This document shows, one piece after another, positions 21,683 to 33,955 of a DNA stretch of 64,000 bases. Position 1 is the stretch's first letter; every line of letters begins with the position of its first letter. Below the pieces are notes generated by a model. It had not been told where the DNA came from and did no database searches. It worked only from the letters and a program-made list of their open reading frames with translations. Source of the stretch: Stenopsyche tienmushanensis (Eukaryota; Arthropoda; Insecta; Trichoptera; Stenopsychidae); NCBI GenBank assembly GCA_008973525.1, contig WACJ01000218.1:248001-312000 (forward strand). The letters run 5' to 3'. Position numbers and translations under genes: made by a program.

Positions 21683-24600
21683 CGCTTCTATTTCGTGCGG
21701 GTACTTTTTGTTTACCGGGATATCATTGTTTTCTCGTTTGTAGTAATTAAAGACATATTTGATTGTTTGATGAGGGAGTTTCAACTTTTTACAAGACAAT
21801 CAATTATCAATTAGATTGTATAAGCAATTCCTTTAATGGGACTATTGGCAACCATTTTTACGTGGATTTTCATAGGGAATGTTTGCGAATGAATTTTTGA
21901 AACTGTTGGCCAGTCGATCGAATTAGTCCCTAAGGTCGTTCATTGCGTTCACATTTGAATAATCGAAACGACGGCTCTTTTGACGACGAAATGATTTATT
22001 TTAATTACACAAGCAATTTAAACACTTTCATATGATAAAATCCAATAGAAATTAGCATTTATTTGATATTACAAAAAATATTTAAATAAATATTGTTTAT
22101 TTCCACGTCCATTCGATATATTCAGAGTAAAATCATTGACATAAAAAAGCAAATAAAATGGATATATTAGCTTATGGAATGTTGGAATGGAACGTGCCTT
22201 ATGATGTGTGCTTTTTGAATTGCCCAAAAATTTGTTTAAATGTAATTTAATATCCGTTACTTGATACGAAAAATAAATAGCCTTTGCATATGCACAAATA
22301 ATATGATACACGAAGCATTGTATAAAAAACTAAGAATTTCTCCATAAAAGAGACAATATTTTTTCTTGCATTTCCAGTTTTGTTTATGCACAAACAGTGT
22401 CAAATGTCAATATATATTTTTAAGGCCTTTTTTTGACAGGATTGACAGAATAATTTGCAATGATATTTTTTGTTTACAAATTCAATGCAAATTTGAATAA
22501 ATTTACATAATTTATTGCTGCGGTATTTTATTTATTACGTATTATAATATCCATTATTTTGAAGCATCGACCATCTCATGGGCAAAATTCAATACATCCA
22601 TTTTTAGATGCTAATTATTTAATTTTTTCCTAACACAAATGACAGATTGTCATATGGCCATAACGTCTTAGATTCGCTGTAAAAATCATCATTTCGGAGA
22701 TAAGTGGATCATAAAAATTCAGCATCCATTAAATTAATACGATTACCAATTCCGAGCCGTAAAATCAATGTATGCAAATATTATTGGCCTGTTTTATTGC
22801 TTTTAACTTTCGAGCATAAAAATGATGTATCTGTATAATCGCGTTGAGATAAATACAGGGATGCTTTCTAAGGACGAGGAAAAATTTGAAGATTTTGGCT
22901 TGATTGGCGAGCTTGAGGAAAGTTAGGGTCGATCCAAAAAATAAAAAAAACGATATTTGATCAGGGTTGCCTATGTAATCGATTATAAAATATATTACAT
23001 CAACATTTTTTTATGCTGCTTCGATTGTTAGTACGACCTGAATAAGTCCTTGCTTTCTTCTGCTCACTAACTACTTGCCATTTGCGCTCTTATAAATATA
23101 TAGTTTTCACGAGTGGAACTCGTTTGCGACCTCATTTGGCGCGAGTCTACATACATAAGTTAGCTTCAAAGGGGGCTTCCGTGATAGTACATATCGTAGA
23201 AGGCTTCAGGTACGCATTTATCCCTGAAAATGCCGCTCTAAAAGAGGACGCGGTGGTCATAAGGTCTGTGTGTTCAACCGGTCCGATTTTCCGACCGCTG
23301 ACATGATGAATGTCTCGCGATCGGATGCCATTCCCGAACATGTCTATATAATGATTACGCCTTATGCTGGCTGAATAAGCGATAATGAAGAAAATAGGGA
23401 TAGCCCAGTTGCGCCCATCGTGGGCGCCTGCTTTGCCACCCCCTTATAGCTATGTTTAATTGTCAACTTTGATTAAATAACAAGCGCCTTTTGTCTCTTG
23501 TTCTTAAATGATTATCAACATTACAAAATGCATTCTAGATTATGCTGAAACATAGAGCTCATAAAATGTTATAACAACCGTCTTGTTAAGTGTTGCTAAA
23601 TTGAGCTTATTGTTTCGTCAAATGTCAACACGGTCGTAAAACGACACGAAAGAATACATCGCGGAATAGATGTGCGTTTTTTAGTATCATCCACAATGTG
23701 TGCATTCGAATGCACCGGTATTGCATTTATTGCGTTATTTTAACACGGAGGAATGTCAATTGGCCTATGTCCAAAATCCTCATTGATGGACGCCAGTTCA
23801 GAAGCCATTAATTTAAATTAGTTTGTATGACAAGAGCAGTATTTTAATACGCGGCTGGTTTCCTGGAAATTTTTAGATCTGAAGATATTGTATAAGTTCC
23901 GAACGAGGATTCCGCTGGCAGGTCGACGCATCGACGGTGGCGCCGATTGTTAACCGTACTCGCCACGCAGTTATGTAAAAGCATAAATGTATTCTCAGAC
24001 ATTGACTTTATGTGCATATTATATGAAATATGCCGTATTTATTGTCGAATGCTACATATTGTCCATCGATCCTTTTTGGGGGATGCTGCATTCCATGGGT
24101 TATATACCACCCAAAATAAACAAATGCCGCCTTTGATTTAGTCACGTTGCCGGCATGGCACAAATGCATTCCGCCTCGACATCAACCGTCGCGCCGAAAA
24201 GTCTCAATTAAGACACTCAACACCGCATTATGTTAATGACGACAACGATAATAGCAATTAATTAAATCGCATAATGGGACCCTGACCTATTTCCATAATC
24301 ACTCCAGACGTTCATTTTCAACGGATCGTCGAACAGGTAAAACCTGATCGATAATAAGCAGCGGAGCCGCCTTCCTGTTAATCCAGTCGCGCGGCATGCA
24401 TCCCATAAAAGGCATGCTTTTGAGAATGCACAGGATCGCATAAATTCAATGCACTTATGCAAATCGATAAGCGCTAGATTATGGCAAATTATAATTTTAT
24501 CAATGGACCAGTCTCCCCCCGGCCCTAGGAAAAGATTTCTCAACGCGCTCTAATAAGGTAGACTGCGCAGATAGCGCCAGTCATTATATGGTGTTTTCAT

Positions 24601-25556
24601 TTAGATGTCGTCGATTTGGACCGAAACCGATGGTGTCGGATAAGGCCGCCGTCCGTAGCACATTTGCTTTTAATTAGTCGTCAAGTTGAGCCGATCGTAG
24701 ATTATGTTGATTTATGTGGCCACTTGCGTGTTGTAAATGATTTCATTGCTTTCTATCTGGCAAATTATTAATATCGTGTTTATGTATCGAATGTTCTCAA
24801 CGTTTGGTATGAATATTTTAAGCTCCCGCTTCGTGCGATTAACAATTTAAAGCCAATGGACACAAGAACAAGAAGAACGCGGTGAAAACATACCGACGTC
24901 GGATCTAAGCATTCATCTAAATCTAACACTGTTCGATGTTACTCGTGTATCGTGCCATTAACACCTCATGGTACAACATGTGTATCATGCGTATGTCAAC
25001 ATGATCCATTTATTATTCTAGGGATTACGTATAATTTTTGCATATTTACCGGTGACATTTACATGTGTTACCACACGGACTGTATGACATTAACATAGAT
25101 ATGGTTATTTTTATGCTTGCAAATAAAATGTAATTCTTACATTGATGCTTAAATGCAAATGAGTATGCTTAACGAATAGTACATATTTTCATTCTGATAA
25201 TATTCTTGTTAAATATCAAATGTTTATAAATGGGATTATCAGCCTTTAAAAGGTTTCTCATTAAATGCTCATTTTGAATAAGTATGATATAAAACAGACA
25301 ACTCTTGTAACCTGTCAACTAAGCTTCAGATTTACCATGAAATTTTGACAATTATTTGAAAATTGCTACATACTAAAAATTATATGGATTTGCGAATAGT
25401 GGCGCTAACTATCAGGTTGAATCATAAATAGTTGCCGGCGAAAAGAAGCCGTTATAATTATTCAGTATTATTAAATTGATATGAGTCTTGTCAGTCTTTA
25501 GATGACAGTTAATCGTGTCACATCTTATGTTATAGTATTTTTTACCCATAAAATTA
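21683..25556. other. Largest repeat-poor block; no gene, candidate non-coding regulatory DNA
   Basis: Nearly 3.9 kb with none of the repeat families found elsewhere. Sequence complexity is higher from about 23080 to 24950, with homeodomain-type AT cores such as AATTAATTAAAT (24256) and short GC-rich islands (23270-23340, 24480-24540). All open frames are under 95 codons and lack motifs. The absence of insertions in a window otherwise full of them is compatible with constraint, but chance or a younger region is possible. Confidence 0.4.
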
Positions 25557-26042
25557 ATGAACCAAAAAGTGCATTTTCATCATATAATTCTTTGGGAGTT
25601 TAAACAAGACATCAGTGGTACGGTTACGGCTAAATATATGCGATATATAGGATGAAGGAGCATTGAGTGAATAGATAGTAAGAAATTAGTTTTTAAAATT
25701 TCGCTCGAGAGATAAGACCCTGAAAGATGAGTCGGAAGGGTGGGTCACCCTTCCGACTTTGATGAAGACACTTTAATGGTACTATTGGAGCAAAAACCAC
25801 ATCAACCAACGAAGGAATTGTTAGGGAAGCTAAATACGCCACAATCAACCATTTTCCGGCACTTGGAAAAATTGGTTGTACGCAAAAAACAGTGGCTTAA
25901 TAAGGATCAATCACCTTTACTGGATCCTAAAGCCAATATTCATGGGGAAATAAATATTATGTATATGCTGAGATCATCGAGGCATAATCCACCAAGAGCT
26001 TTTAAATCGATATGAAACAATCAGTGCCAATAAATATACTCA
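25557..26042 (+). pseudogene. Mariner transposase, internally deleted, truncated by a hAT copy
   Basis: ATG at 25557 begins MNQKVHFHHIILWEFKQDIS, a mariner-type N-terminus. The frame then has stops (near 25635 and 25675), recovers FLKFRSRDKTLKDE, shifts frame, and continues as GHPSDFDEDTLMVLLEQKPH through the second helix-turn-helix QSTIFRHLEKL. It then jumps to RKKQWLNKDQSPLLDPKANI, so the first catalytic region is deleted. The last recognisable part, in another frame, is IIHQELLNRYETISANKYTQ. There it stops at the hAT copy 5 boundary (26043). The rest of the catalytic domain is absent on the far side. Confidence 0.8.
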
Positions 26043-26545
26043 GTAGCAGGGATCCCGGACAGTTTTAGGTGCTCATGAATCCAGGGATTAGTAAACATAA
26101 TCCAGAAAAATTCGGGATTCAAATTTTTGTCTAACAGAAATCGTACACCTCACCAGCACCATGAAGCCTAATAAATTGAGTCATTTTCGCCAAAATCTGG
26201 ACGCTTGGAAACAGTGGCGTAACTAGTAATTGGCAAGCTTAGGCGACGCCTAGGGGCAGCAACTGTCTAATCTATGTTTATATATATATATAGAGTACAT
26301 TTATTTTTTTCAAATTGTTATATTAACCTTTCCCTACCGGTGATGTATTTACTACACCTCGACTCTAATAATGGGAATATTGATATGAAATATAATAGTT
26401 ACGGGGTTCAGAATTTTTCTATTTCTCCGTAATATAATTACGAATCACATAAAAGTATTATAGTATATAAGTATTCATCTGCAACGACGGAAATAAATAA
26501 TTTGTCGGGAAATCGGGAATTTTGCAAGTTTTAGTCCGTGTCTCA
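26043..26545 (+). mobile_element. hAT-family copy 5
   Basis: It starts at CAGGGATCCCGGACAGTTTT in the left subterminal zone, lacking the terminal 20 bp or so. It runs through the conserved core and ends at TTAGTCCGTGTCTCAGTAG, where transposase sequence would begin. It lies against the end of the mariner pseudogene at 25557. Confidence 0.85.
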
Positions 26546-26655
26546 GTAGTAATGATGATAATCCATCAGTGGGAATCGTAGTTTAATTATTTTGTTATTA
26601 TTATTTTAAATCAACCACTCATAGGTGGTTAAGCTCGACTTTATTAATTTTTTGA

Positions 26656-26955
26656 GGAGCGGATTTGAGATCGAATTTCAGTGATCCAAAAAAACATTCT
26701 TACACGTTGAGTTCGAAAAGAGATAGAGACTGAGAGAGTGTCTTGCGTACATCGTACGATTGTATAAATCGATAACCCAAATTTATCAACTTATAATCAC
26801 AACCCAAATGAATCGATTTCAAGTGTATTATGTATGTTTACATTAAGAAATTATCGAATATAGTATGCTATCATAGTGTTTATTTATTTATATACAAGCT
26901 TCATACACGCTGCGCGCTCCTGAGAGATAAGTGGATTTGTACGGACGATCTAGGA
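26656..26955 (+). mobile_element. piggyBac-like family G, copy at 26656
   Basis: It matches the family from the TTTCAGTGATCCAAAA region through GTGTCTTGCGTACATCGTAC, ACCCAAATTTATCAAC and AAGCTTCATACACGCTGCGC to GATAAGTGGATTTGTACGGA. Both terminal TTAA-flanked ends are missing. The 61-codon frame at 26830 is a shadow. Confidence 0.65.
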
Positions 26956-29128
26956 ATAGATGTTGGATACATCCACATTCCAGACTATAATGTATATGAA
27001 TATTTTTTGCGGTGATATTTAATATTAAATTTCGATACTAAGTGGTGTTGACGGCTCACAAAGGGCAATTTAAATTGGTTGCCGTATGGCTGTTTCGGTT
27101 CACATTGTGAAAGTTCATGACATATACAATTGAATCTTCTTTTTATGATACTTATGCAATTCAATCTATTTTTTGTTACACTCACAAATAGGTGATCACT
27201 TGAGGCACTTAACACGAAGACTTGAAAGTGTCAAGCATTTTGAGTCCCTCGAAACTTAAAACAAACAAGAGTCAATTACTTTAATAACATCCTCGGCGTG
27301 GTTGTATTTATTGTGAGAGACTCGCAAGAATTTTTATTGTGGCAATTTTATAAAGCAGGGTTATATTTTGAGCGTTTTAAGAGCGCTTAAAAAATATTTT
27401 TTTATGTGGGACTTTCTTCAAAGAATGCCCTCGAGTGTATATTTATGCATTAATATTGCATGATATTTTAGGCTTCATTAAAATTTAAGATGAAATCACG
27501 TTTTTATGATCATCCTTGATCCTATGCACTGCATGTACCGAAAAAATTATACTTGTTAAAAAATATCTACAATACATTGCAGCTTCCTATTTAGATTTTT
27601 AATGGCATATGCGAATATGGACGTCATTTATCTAAATTATGCGGACCCCACCTAATTGATAGAAATCGGAATACTTGATAATAGGATTTATTGAGAGTGC
27701 CATTTAAACACGACTGTCATGCAGCTAATAGAAAAATATTTACATATGCAAATTAATAATGCATACGTTAAAGCTGATTTATAACGCTTTTATATTCGGC
27801 AACCGACGCCATTATTGTGTATTGAGAATTTAATTTATTATCGTACAATTGCACTCGCGACATTGAATGGGATTTATACCCGGAACGAATCGAATACATC
27901 GTGGAAAAATGCTCAGAGGATCACATTTTGAGGAGCGCATTCAAAGGGGGTTAAATTCGAAGACCAGTTTACAATGGCGAGATTTGCATCTTTAATTTCG
28001 TGTGTGGATGCAATTTTGGCGGTACATTGGCGAAGTTTGCCCAAATTAGATTATTCATTTGGATCAGTGACGAGATCGGATCTGACTCACAAACTGGATT
28101 GGTTAAATTAACATTACTGGCATAATCGACTTTAGCATCCATGCATAAATAAATAACAATGGGAACGTAACAAACTTTTGAATCATCATGTAAATTAATT
28201 TTTCGATCGCGTTTGTAATGCTCAAGAAAAATCAATTAATTTTGACATCCGTTTGACATCATTTTCCATACGGATTGATTTGCACAGTAGAAAAGCACAA
28301 AAATCATAATAGTTACACGCTAAAATACTCCAACGACCCACAATCTTTTGAAAACCGCTGATCTTTTATATTGCTTTCAGAAAAAATATATATATAAACT
28401 CTTTAAGATATCATTAAAATGACGCCATGCATAAAATCAACCAGTTAATGCTGTTTTTCTAGCTGAACCGCTAGGCCATCATCATACTTCACATCACAAG
28501 AAGAAGAATCAATGATGGCTCGTGCTATAAAGCGAATATTTATTATCGTTTATGCTTGATTTAATTCATATTTGCATGAGGCGCAGTCAAAAAATGTCTC
28601 ATTGTCGTTTTCATGCTTAAAATGTGTGAATTTATGCAAAATAATGTATTTATTGGCAATCAATGCAGATGAATCGGTGTTCCTTTGATGTGATAATTTT
28701 TTGAAAGCGAATTAAATTTGCATCCATGGCCTATTTGTGATATCTATATTGCGTTTGTGTATCAAAATTAACAAAGATTGCCGAGTGTCTCAGAATAAAA
28801 TGCTTACTTAAGCCTGTTTTATCCAAAAGTTCTAGTTTTTTTTCTCTGTTTTCACGTATTTTTTACAATGTGGACAGTGCCTTGTATCCTTGGGATTTAA
28901 GATAACCCAGTTTCGTGCTTTTTATGAGATAACAACATACCCAAACGCTCGTTGAATACTTAATTTAAATTTTGAACCCGTTTGGTGTCTTGTGTAATAC
29001 AAAAACGTTTCTTCGGCACATCAGCGATGGCAAAATAAAAAAAATAGTTTGGCTTTAATCTTTTCATTTTTTTAAAATCATAATTCGAAAGAGCTTTCTG
29101 AAATACTTGGAGTTTAGTCACTCCTAGT
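26956..29128. other. Unique sequence, no gene seen
   Basis: Repeat-poor. Short frames at 26985-27215 and 27969-28235 (minus) have no motifs. Tandem ATC/AAG triplets occur near 28475-28510. Confidence 0.45.
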
Positions 29129-29890
29129 TAGGGAATCCAATTCCGAGCCAAAATTTCGATCCCGGGATTTCGGAATCGCATTAGACAATCCGAAAAAAAT
29201 ATAAAAAATAATCTGAAGGCGAAAAAAAATTATTTAATAAAAGATAAAAATACAATTCAAAAAAATATAAATAAAATCTCAAAAAAAAAAATTTTATATT
29301 GAAAATATGCCCCGAGTAACATTAAACCCCCGTTTTCGTATAACATTATCAATGTGACTAATTTGAAAATTCCTTTCTACTGAGACACGAACTAAAACTC
29401 GCAAAATTCCCGATTTCCCGACAAATTATTTTTTCCGTCGATGCAGATGAATACTTATATACTATAATACTTTTATGTGGTTCGTAATTATATTACGGAG
29501 AAATATAAAAATTCTGAACCCCGTATCTATTATATTTCATATCAATATCCCCATTATTAGAGTCGAGGTGTAGTAAATACATCACCGGTAGGGAAAGTTT
29601 AATATAACAATTTGAAAAATATACATGTACTGTATATATGTATACATAGATTAGAGAGTTACTGCCCCTAGACGTCGGCTAAGTTCGCCAATTAGTAGTT
29701 ACGCCACTGTTTCCAAGCGTCCAGATTTTGGCGAAAATGACTCAATTTATTAGGCTTCATGGTGCTGGTGAGGTGTACGATTTCTGTTAGACAAAAATTT
29801 GAATCCCGAATTTTTCTGGATTACGTTTACTAATCCCTGGATTCATGAGCACCTAAAAACTGTGTCGGGATCCCGGGATTGGATTCTCTA
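29129..29890 (-). mobile_element. hAT-family copy 6, most complete non-autonomous copy (762 bp)
   Basis: Both termini are present: TAGGGAATCCAATTCCGAG at 29129 and GGATTGGATTCTCTA ending at 29890, giving imperfect inverted ends of about 18 bp. Flanking 8-mers CTCCTAGT (29121-29128) and GTCCCAGT (29891-29898) agree at 6 of 8 positions, consistent with the 8-bp duplication of hAT elements. Order on the minus strand: left subterminal palindromes, conserved core, a short piece of transposase coding, the deletion joined to TTACTCGGGGCATATTTTCA, an AT-rich part, right subterminal palindromes. Confidence 0.88.
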
Positions 29891-29898
29891 GTCCCAGT

Positions 29899-30611
29899 CA
29901 CTCCTCTCTAAGAACTGGAAGAAGTCGTGTACATTATCCTCATAAAAATCCATTGTAGACGCCAATTGGTTTTATGACGCAGACGTCAAATAAAAAGTAG
30001 CTAAAAAATTTGAAAATGTGGGTAAAAATGATAAAAATTACGCCTCTAAGAGTTCCCTATTGTTATCCATTACATGTAAGTTTATTTTTTGAAATCTTAC
30101 CCGACTTTATTTTTCATATTACAGAAATACAAAAAAAAATAGAATCATCTATAAAAACTAAAGCTAGTATTTTTTTAAAACTTAATGTTTAGAATGAAAA
30201 TGAAGTTTGCCAAAAATTTATTATTTTCATGGTAAGTTATAGTTTTTTTTTATGCGATCCCTACGTAGAAACAGAAATACGTCAACTGACGAATCATCAA
30301 TAAATAAAAATAGTAAATTCGACAATATTATTCATATATTATGCTTATTGTAAAAGAAAAAAATAGATTGTTCTAAATTATGCTAGAAAATATTTTTCAA
30401 TACAAATTAAAACATTTAAAATATTCAAAGACAACCTCAGAACTGAAGCGAAAACATCGTTATTATTCCGGAGTGAAAACCAGAACTGAACCGATTACAT
30501 TTCTATAAATGTTTCGTGCGAAATTTAAGAAACAATCAAAATCATTTTTTTCGCAATCAGTGCATGGAGTTGCTACGAATCGTTAAGTATAGCAAATCGT
30601 GATTTTAATGT
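29899..30611. other. AT-rich unique sequence
   Basis: A 60-codon frame (30010-30192) has no motif. Nothing else recognised. Confidence 0.45.
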
Positions 30612-30755
30612 ATTATTTGACAGTTATCGAAACATTTTATGTAATAAACGTAGAGTTCCCAAATAAGAAACCAAGTGGTTAATTAATATTCCCCCGCTGA
30701 TCGCGATTCCCCGTTAATCGCGACCTTATCCCCGTGATTAACGGGGGTTTACCAG
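30612..30755. mobile_element. Tigger/pogo-like element end, copy 2
   Basis: The right end read inward is CTGGTAAACCCCCGTTAATC, with TA next to it (30756-30757). CCCCGTTAATC (30705) and GATTAACGGGG (30736) form an 11-bp perfect hairpin stem. TAATAAACGTA and CCGTTAATCGCGA are shared with 18627-18720. The left terminus was not found. Confidence 0.5.
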
Positions 30756-30873
30756 TAAAATAAATCAAAAGAAGTTCATATCAATCGGAAGAATGATATA
30801 TTTTAATTAAGCTCAACTTGCGGTCGTAAGTATAGAAAAGTGTTGCTTGCTATGTTAATCGATAGAATTTAGC

Positions 30874-31368
30874 GTGGACACGCTTCGTGCGTGTTGGAAC
30901 CACGTTCGTCCAATAAATCTTCACGCTTCATGTCTCTTCAACAGTCCTATCGTTCCTCGAATTCGAGAAGTCCTCTTTATAATCTATTGGCACATGTTCC
31001 TGCTCGTTGCATATTCTACATTCGATTCTAATTCGCACGTTAAATGCAACAGATGTCCACTACGAACTGGGTCGTCGTGTTTTGCGCATCACAGTTCCGG
31101 AATCGCCGAAGAATGCTGGCCGAACTCTTCAAATAGTTGCGCAAATCTTTCATGTTCACTCTATATTTCATTCATACGTGCAAAATGTTTGAAGAGAAGA
31201 TTCGCCAGGCGAAGAGCATACGTTTCGCATTCCACGGTGAAGTTTTCAAGTGGCCTTCACCCGACGTATGAAGCATATTTGCAAGTAATGAAACTGGTTG
31301 CCATTTACGGTAAGGTTAAGCCATGGTCCATTTCTGACCAAATTGATTTATCCTCGATGCGAACTTAA
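30874..31368 (+). CDS. Hypothetical 164-codon open frame, unidentified
   Basis: Among the longest frames outside transposons and in a locally GC-richer block. It is Cys-rich in the middle (NRCPLRTGSSCFAHHSS, ECWPNSSNSCANLSC) without a recognisable zinc-binding spacing. There is no signal peptide or clear domain. The opposite strand also reads protein-like in one frame (for example ECETYALRLANLLFKHFA) but with about six stops. Neither reading matches a family I know. It could be a chance frame, a host exon or a decayed gene on the minus strand. Confidence 0.18.
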   Translation: MDTLRACWNHVRPINLHASCLFNSPIVPRIREVLFIIYWHMFLLVAYSTFDSNSHVKCNRCPLRTGSSCFAHHSSGIAEECWPNSSNSCANLSCSLYISFIRAKCLKRRFARRRAYVSHSTVKFSSGLHPTYEAYLQVMKLVAIYGKVKPWSISDQIDLSSMRT

Positions 31369-32684
31369 TGTCATCTCCCTTGGCCGAGAGGTGTTGACAC
31401 ATAGTGAGCGATTCCCTACCATTCGGCGGAGTGTCATGTTTAAATGCGAGATGCTGTGAAATGTTTATGTCGACTCAATGTTTGTCGGAAGTCTTATTTG
31501 AAATTATGGCATTGGTGGTTACATGGTATATATTCGATGGTAACTGTGTTTATGGCATTTAAAATAGATGTCGTAAATGGGCTCGACTTTGACTAATTGC
31601 AAGAATAACAACTGGAGCGTTCTGTAAGAGGAGTGATCTGTTTGTTAAAAAAGATTTTAAAAGTACTTGCTTTAATAGCGTTTAAGTTACGTCTGTTTTT
31701 AATGGATAAATACAAATAAATTTAGCAACAAATTAATTATGCCAAAAATAGAGCATTGTATGTACATATATGAAATTTCGTATTCAAGAAAGTCAGACAA
31801 AACTAGTAATGGAATTTTATAAGTCAAGATATAACATTGCGAACTTCGTACTAATAGTCAGCAAATTTAAATATTTGCAACAACTCCACTATGCAGATGG
31901 ATAATAATCATTTAAATTCCAAGCATTTTAACACCTATCTAAAAAGATAAACATTTGTATGTATGTATGTTTATCGCATCTAATGAAAAAGCTGCACTAG
32001 AAAATATTCTTGCTCGCAAATTATAAATACAATTCTGTAGACATGTATGTAATAACAGCCAGATTTTATAAACAAATGTTACTAAATAGAGATTTTTTTT
32101 AAAAAATAAATTTGTCTGTTGATAAAATTAGTAATGGTTGCTATAATAAAAATATATTTTCAGCAATCAGAATTTTGATAATCCTTTTATGGGATGCATA
32201 GATCAATTTTCGTATGATTAATGCTATGTCTGCATATTCATTTCAATAACATACATTCATTTCAATCAGATTGTATTTGATGTATTGATTTCCCATATGT
32301 GTCACTTGACCAAAAAGACAAACACCCAGGTGATTCATTTATGATTGCTCAAGATTTAGATTTCATGATTCAAATATTAATCCTTTGCACTCCGTTTTTC
32401 CCTCTAAGGGGACATCGTAATTCTAGCAGATCACTCGGATGTCCCTTCTGGTGGGACATTTTAGTTTATTAGTGATAACGGGGAATAAACTTATTCCAGC
32501 AGAACTTTTTGATAAATGCATGTTTCCCTAAAGTGTTCTATTGGAATGGCATAAGAAATCAAATCAATATATGATACAATTACTGAGATATATTTAAAAA
32601 ATGTCAGCGAGATTTACGTCAGAAGAGAAGATGGAGACAGGAGAATCTTCACATTAAGTACCTATTATAATACAGAAATGCAAA
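31369..32684. other. AT-rich unique sequence
   Basis: Contains a short TATG run near 31960. No gene or shared repeat recognised. Confidence 0.45.
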
Positions 32685-32977
32685 CTCCAAGATCGTTTAC
32701 GATGGATATTCTCATAGAGTATCCAACTTTCATCTCCAGTGACAAGTCTCTTCAAAATAGGGTGGCTATAATGTAATTGGAGAAGGGTTGAGAAGAAGTT
32801 GGAGCTACACATCTGAACGATTGATGTAGTCCAATTTTGTCAGATGATTATGGATGGATGTTCGTGGAATTTCTAACTTGTTAGCTATTTCGCGAACAGT
32901 ATATCGCGAGTTTTCTTCAACCATGGCTATGATTAAATCGGTGTTCATTTGCGAAAAAAACTTATGGGACAACCTAA
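32685..32977 (-). mobile_element. Mariner, 5'-deleted lineage, fragment (copy 2)
   Basis: The right end, read inward from 32977, is TTAGGTTGTCCCATAAGTTT next to TA (32978-32979). The frame begins at the ATG at 32946-32948 and reads MNTDLIIAMVEENSRYTVRE then IANKLEIPRTSIHNHLTKLD, the helix-turn-helix shared with the copies at 19135 and 53199. After NRSDV an internal deletion of about 50 bp and frame changes follow; homology stops near 32685 at the region before the first catalytic aspartate. The left half of the element is missing. Confidence 0.85.
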
Positions 32978-33118
32978 TATAAAATATGCTATTTTTAAAT
33001 TGCATTTAAAATATCACTTTTTAAATGCAAGGTTCCGATTTACAAACAGCTGAGAGGCGTTTTTATTCCTTATCAATATATCAGGTCAGTCCAAAAGTTT
33101 GTGCGCATTTTTGGGAAA

Positions 33119-33793
33119 TTTTTAAATAGATAAATAAAACACTAAAAAATTCAAATATTATTTCGAAAATATACCCGAAGTAACATTAAAGCATTTAAAT
33201 TTAAATGCTAGTTCGATTTGATGACCGCGTGAACTCCCATTTTCATATAACATCATCAATGTGTCGGATAAAAATCCTTTCTACTGAGACACGGACTAAA
33301 ACGCGCAAAATTCCCAATTTCCCGACAAATTATTTATTTCCGTCGCTACACATGAATACTTATATACTATAATACTTTGATGTGATTCGTAATTATATTA
33401 CGGAGGAACACAAAAATTCTGAATCCCGTATCTATTATATTTCATATCAATATTCCCATTATGAGAGTCGAGATGTAGTAAATACATCACCGGTAGGGAA
33501 AGGTTATTATAACAATTTGAAAAACATACATGTACGCTATATATGTATACATAGATTAGACAGTCACTGCCCCTAGGCGTCGCCTAAGCTCGCCAATTAG
33601 TAATTACGCCACTGTTTCCAAGCGTCCAGATTTCGTCGGGAATGTCTTGATTTAGTAGCCTTCATCGTGTTGGTTAGGTGTACGATTTTTGTTAGATAAA
33701 AATTTCAATCGCGAATTTTTCGAGATTACATTTACTAATCCCGGGATTCTTAAGTACTTAAAATTATCCGGGATCCCGAGATTGGATTCCCTA
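33119..33793 (-). mobile_element. hAT-family copy 7
   Basis: The right boundary GATTGGATTCCCTA (33793) is the intact family terminus. The conserved core and the start of the transposase segment are present, reading LYENGSSRGHQIELAFKF on the minus strand, then a deletion joined to TTACTTCGGGTATA. The left boundary, in the AT-rich part, lacks the other terminus. The insertion is in the mariner at 33081, just after YPAYS of its catalytic region. Confidence 0.86.
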
Positions 33794-33920
33794 GTTCAGG
33801 GAGTAAGCAGGATACAGCAAAAGCTCCCAATTAAATTCACTACATTTTTGCAGCGTTGTTTGAGCCGTATGCGGTCTAGCGTTATCTTGATGAAACAACA
33901 CTTTCTTGATATTAATCAAT
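33794..33920 (-). pseudogene. Mariner transposase catalytic fragment
   Basis: The minus-strand frame gives RPQLINIKKVLFHQDNARPH, then TAQTTLQKCSEFNWELLLYP and AYSLN. FHQDNARPHTA contains the second catalytic aspartate of mariner transposases, and WELLLYPAYS precedes the third (normally PYSPDLAPSD). The third aspartate is lost where hAT copy 7 begins. Confidence 0.8.
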
Positions 33921-33955
33921 TGCGGGCGCGCATGAACTTTTGGACTGACCCGATA

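Larger units (their letters stand above)
33081..33953 (-). mobile_element. Mariner deletion derivative split by hAT copy 7
   Basis: The left end TCAGGTCAGTCCAAAAGTTT (33081-33100) and the right end read inward from 33953, TCGGGTCAGTCCAAAAGTTC, are mariner-type inverted repeats. TA flanks at 33079-33080 and 33954-33955. Without the hAT insertion the element would be about 200 bp and holds only one transposase segment (33794-33920). Both the 5' and 3' parts of the gene are deleted. Confidence 0.82.
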
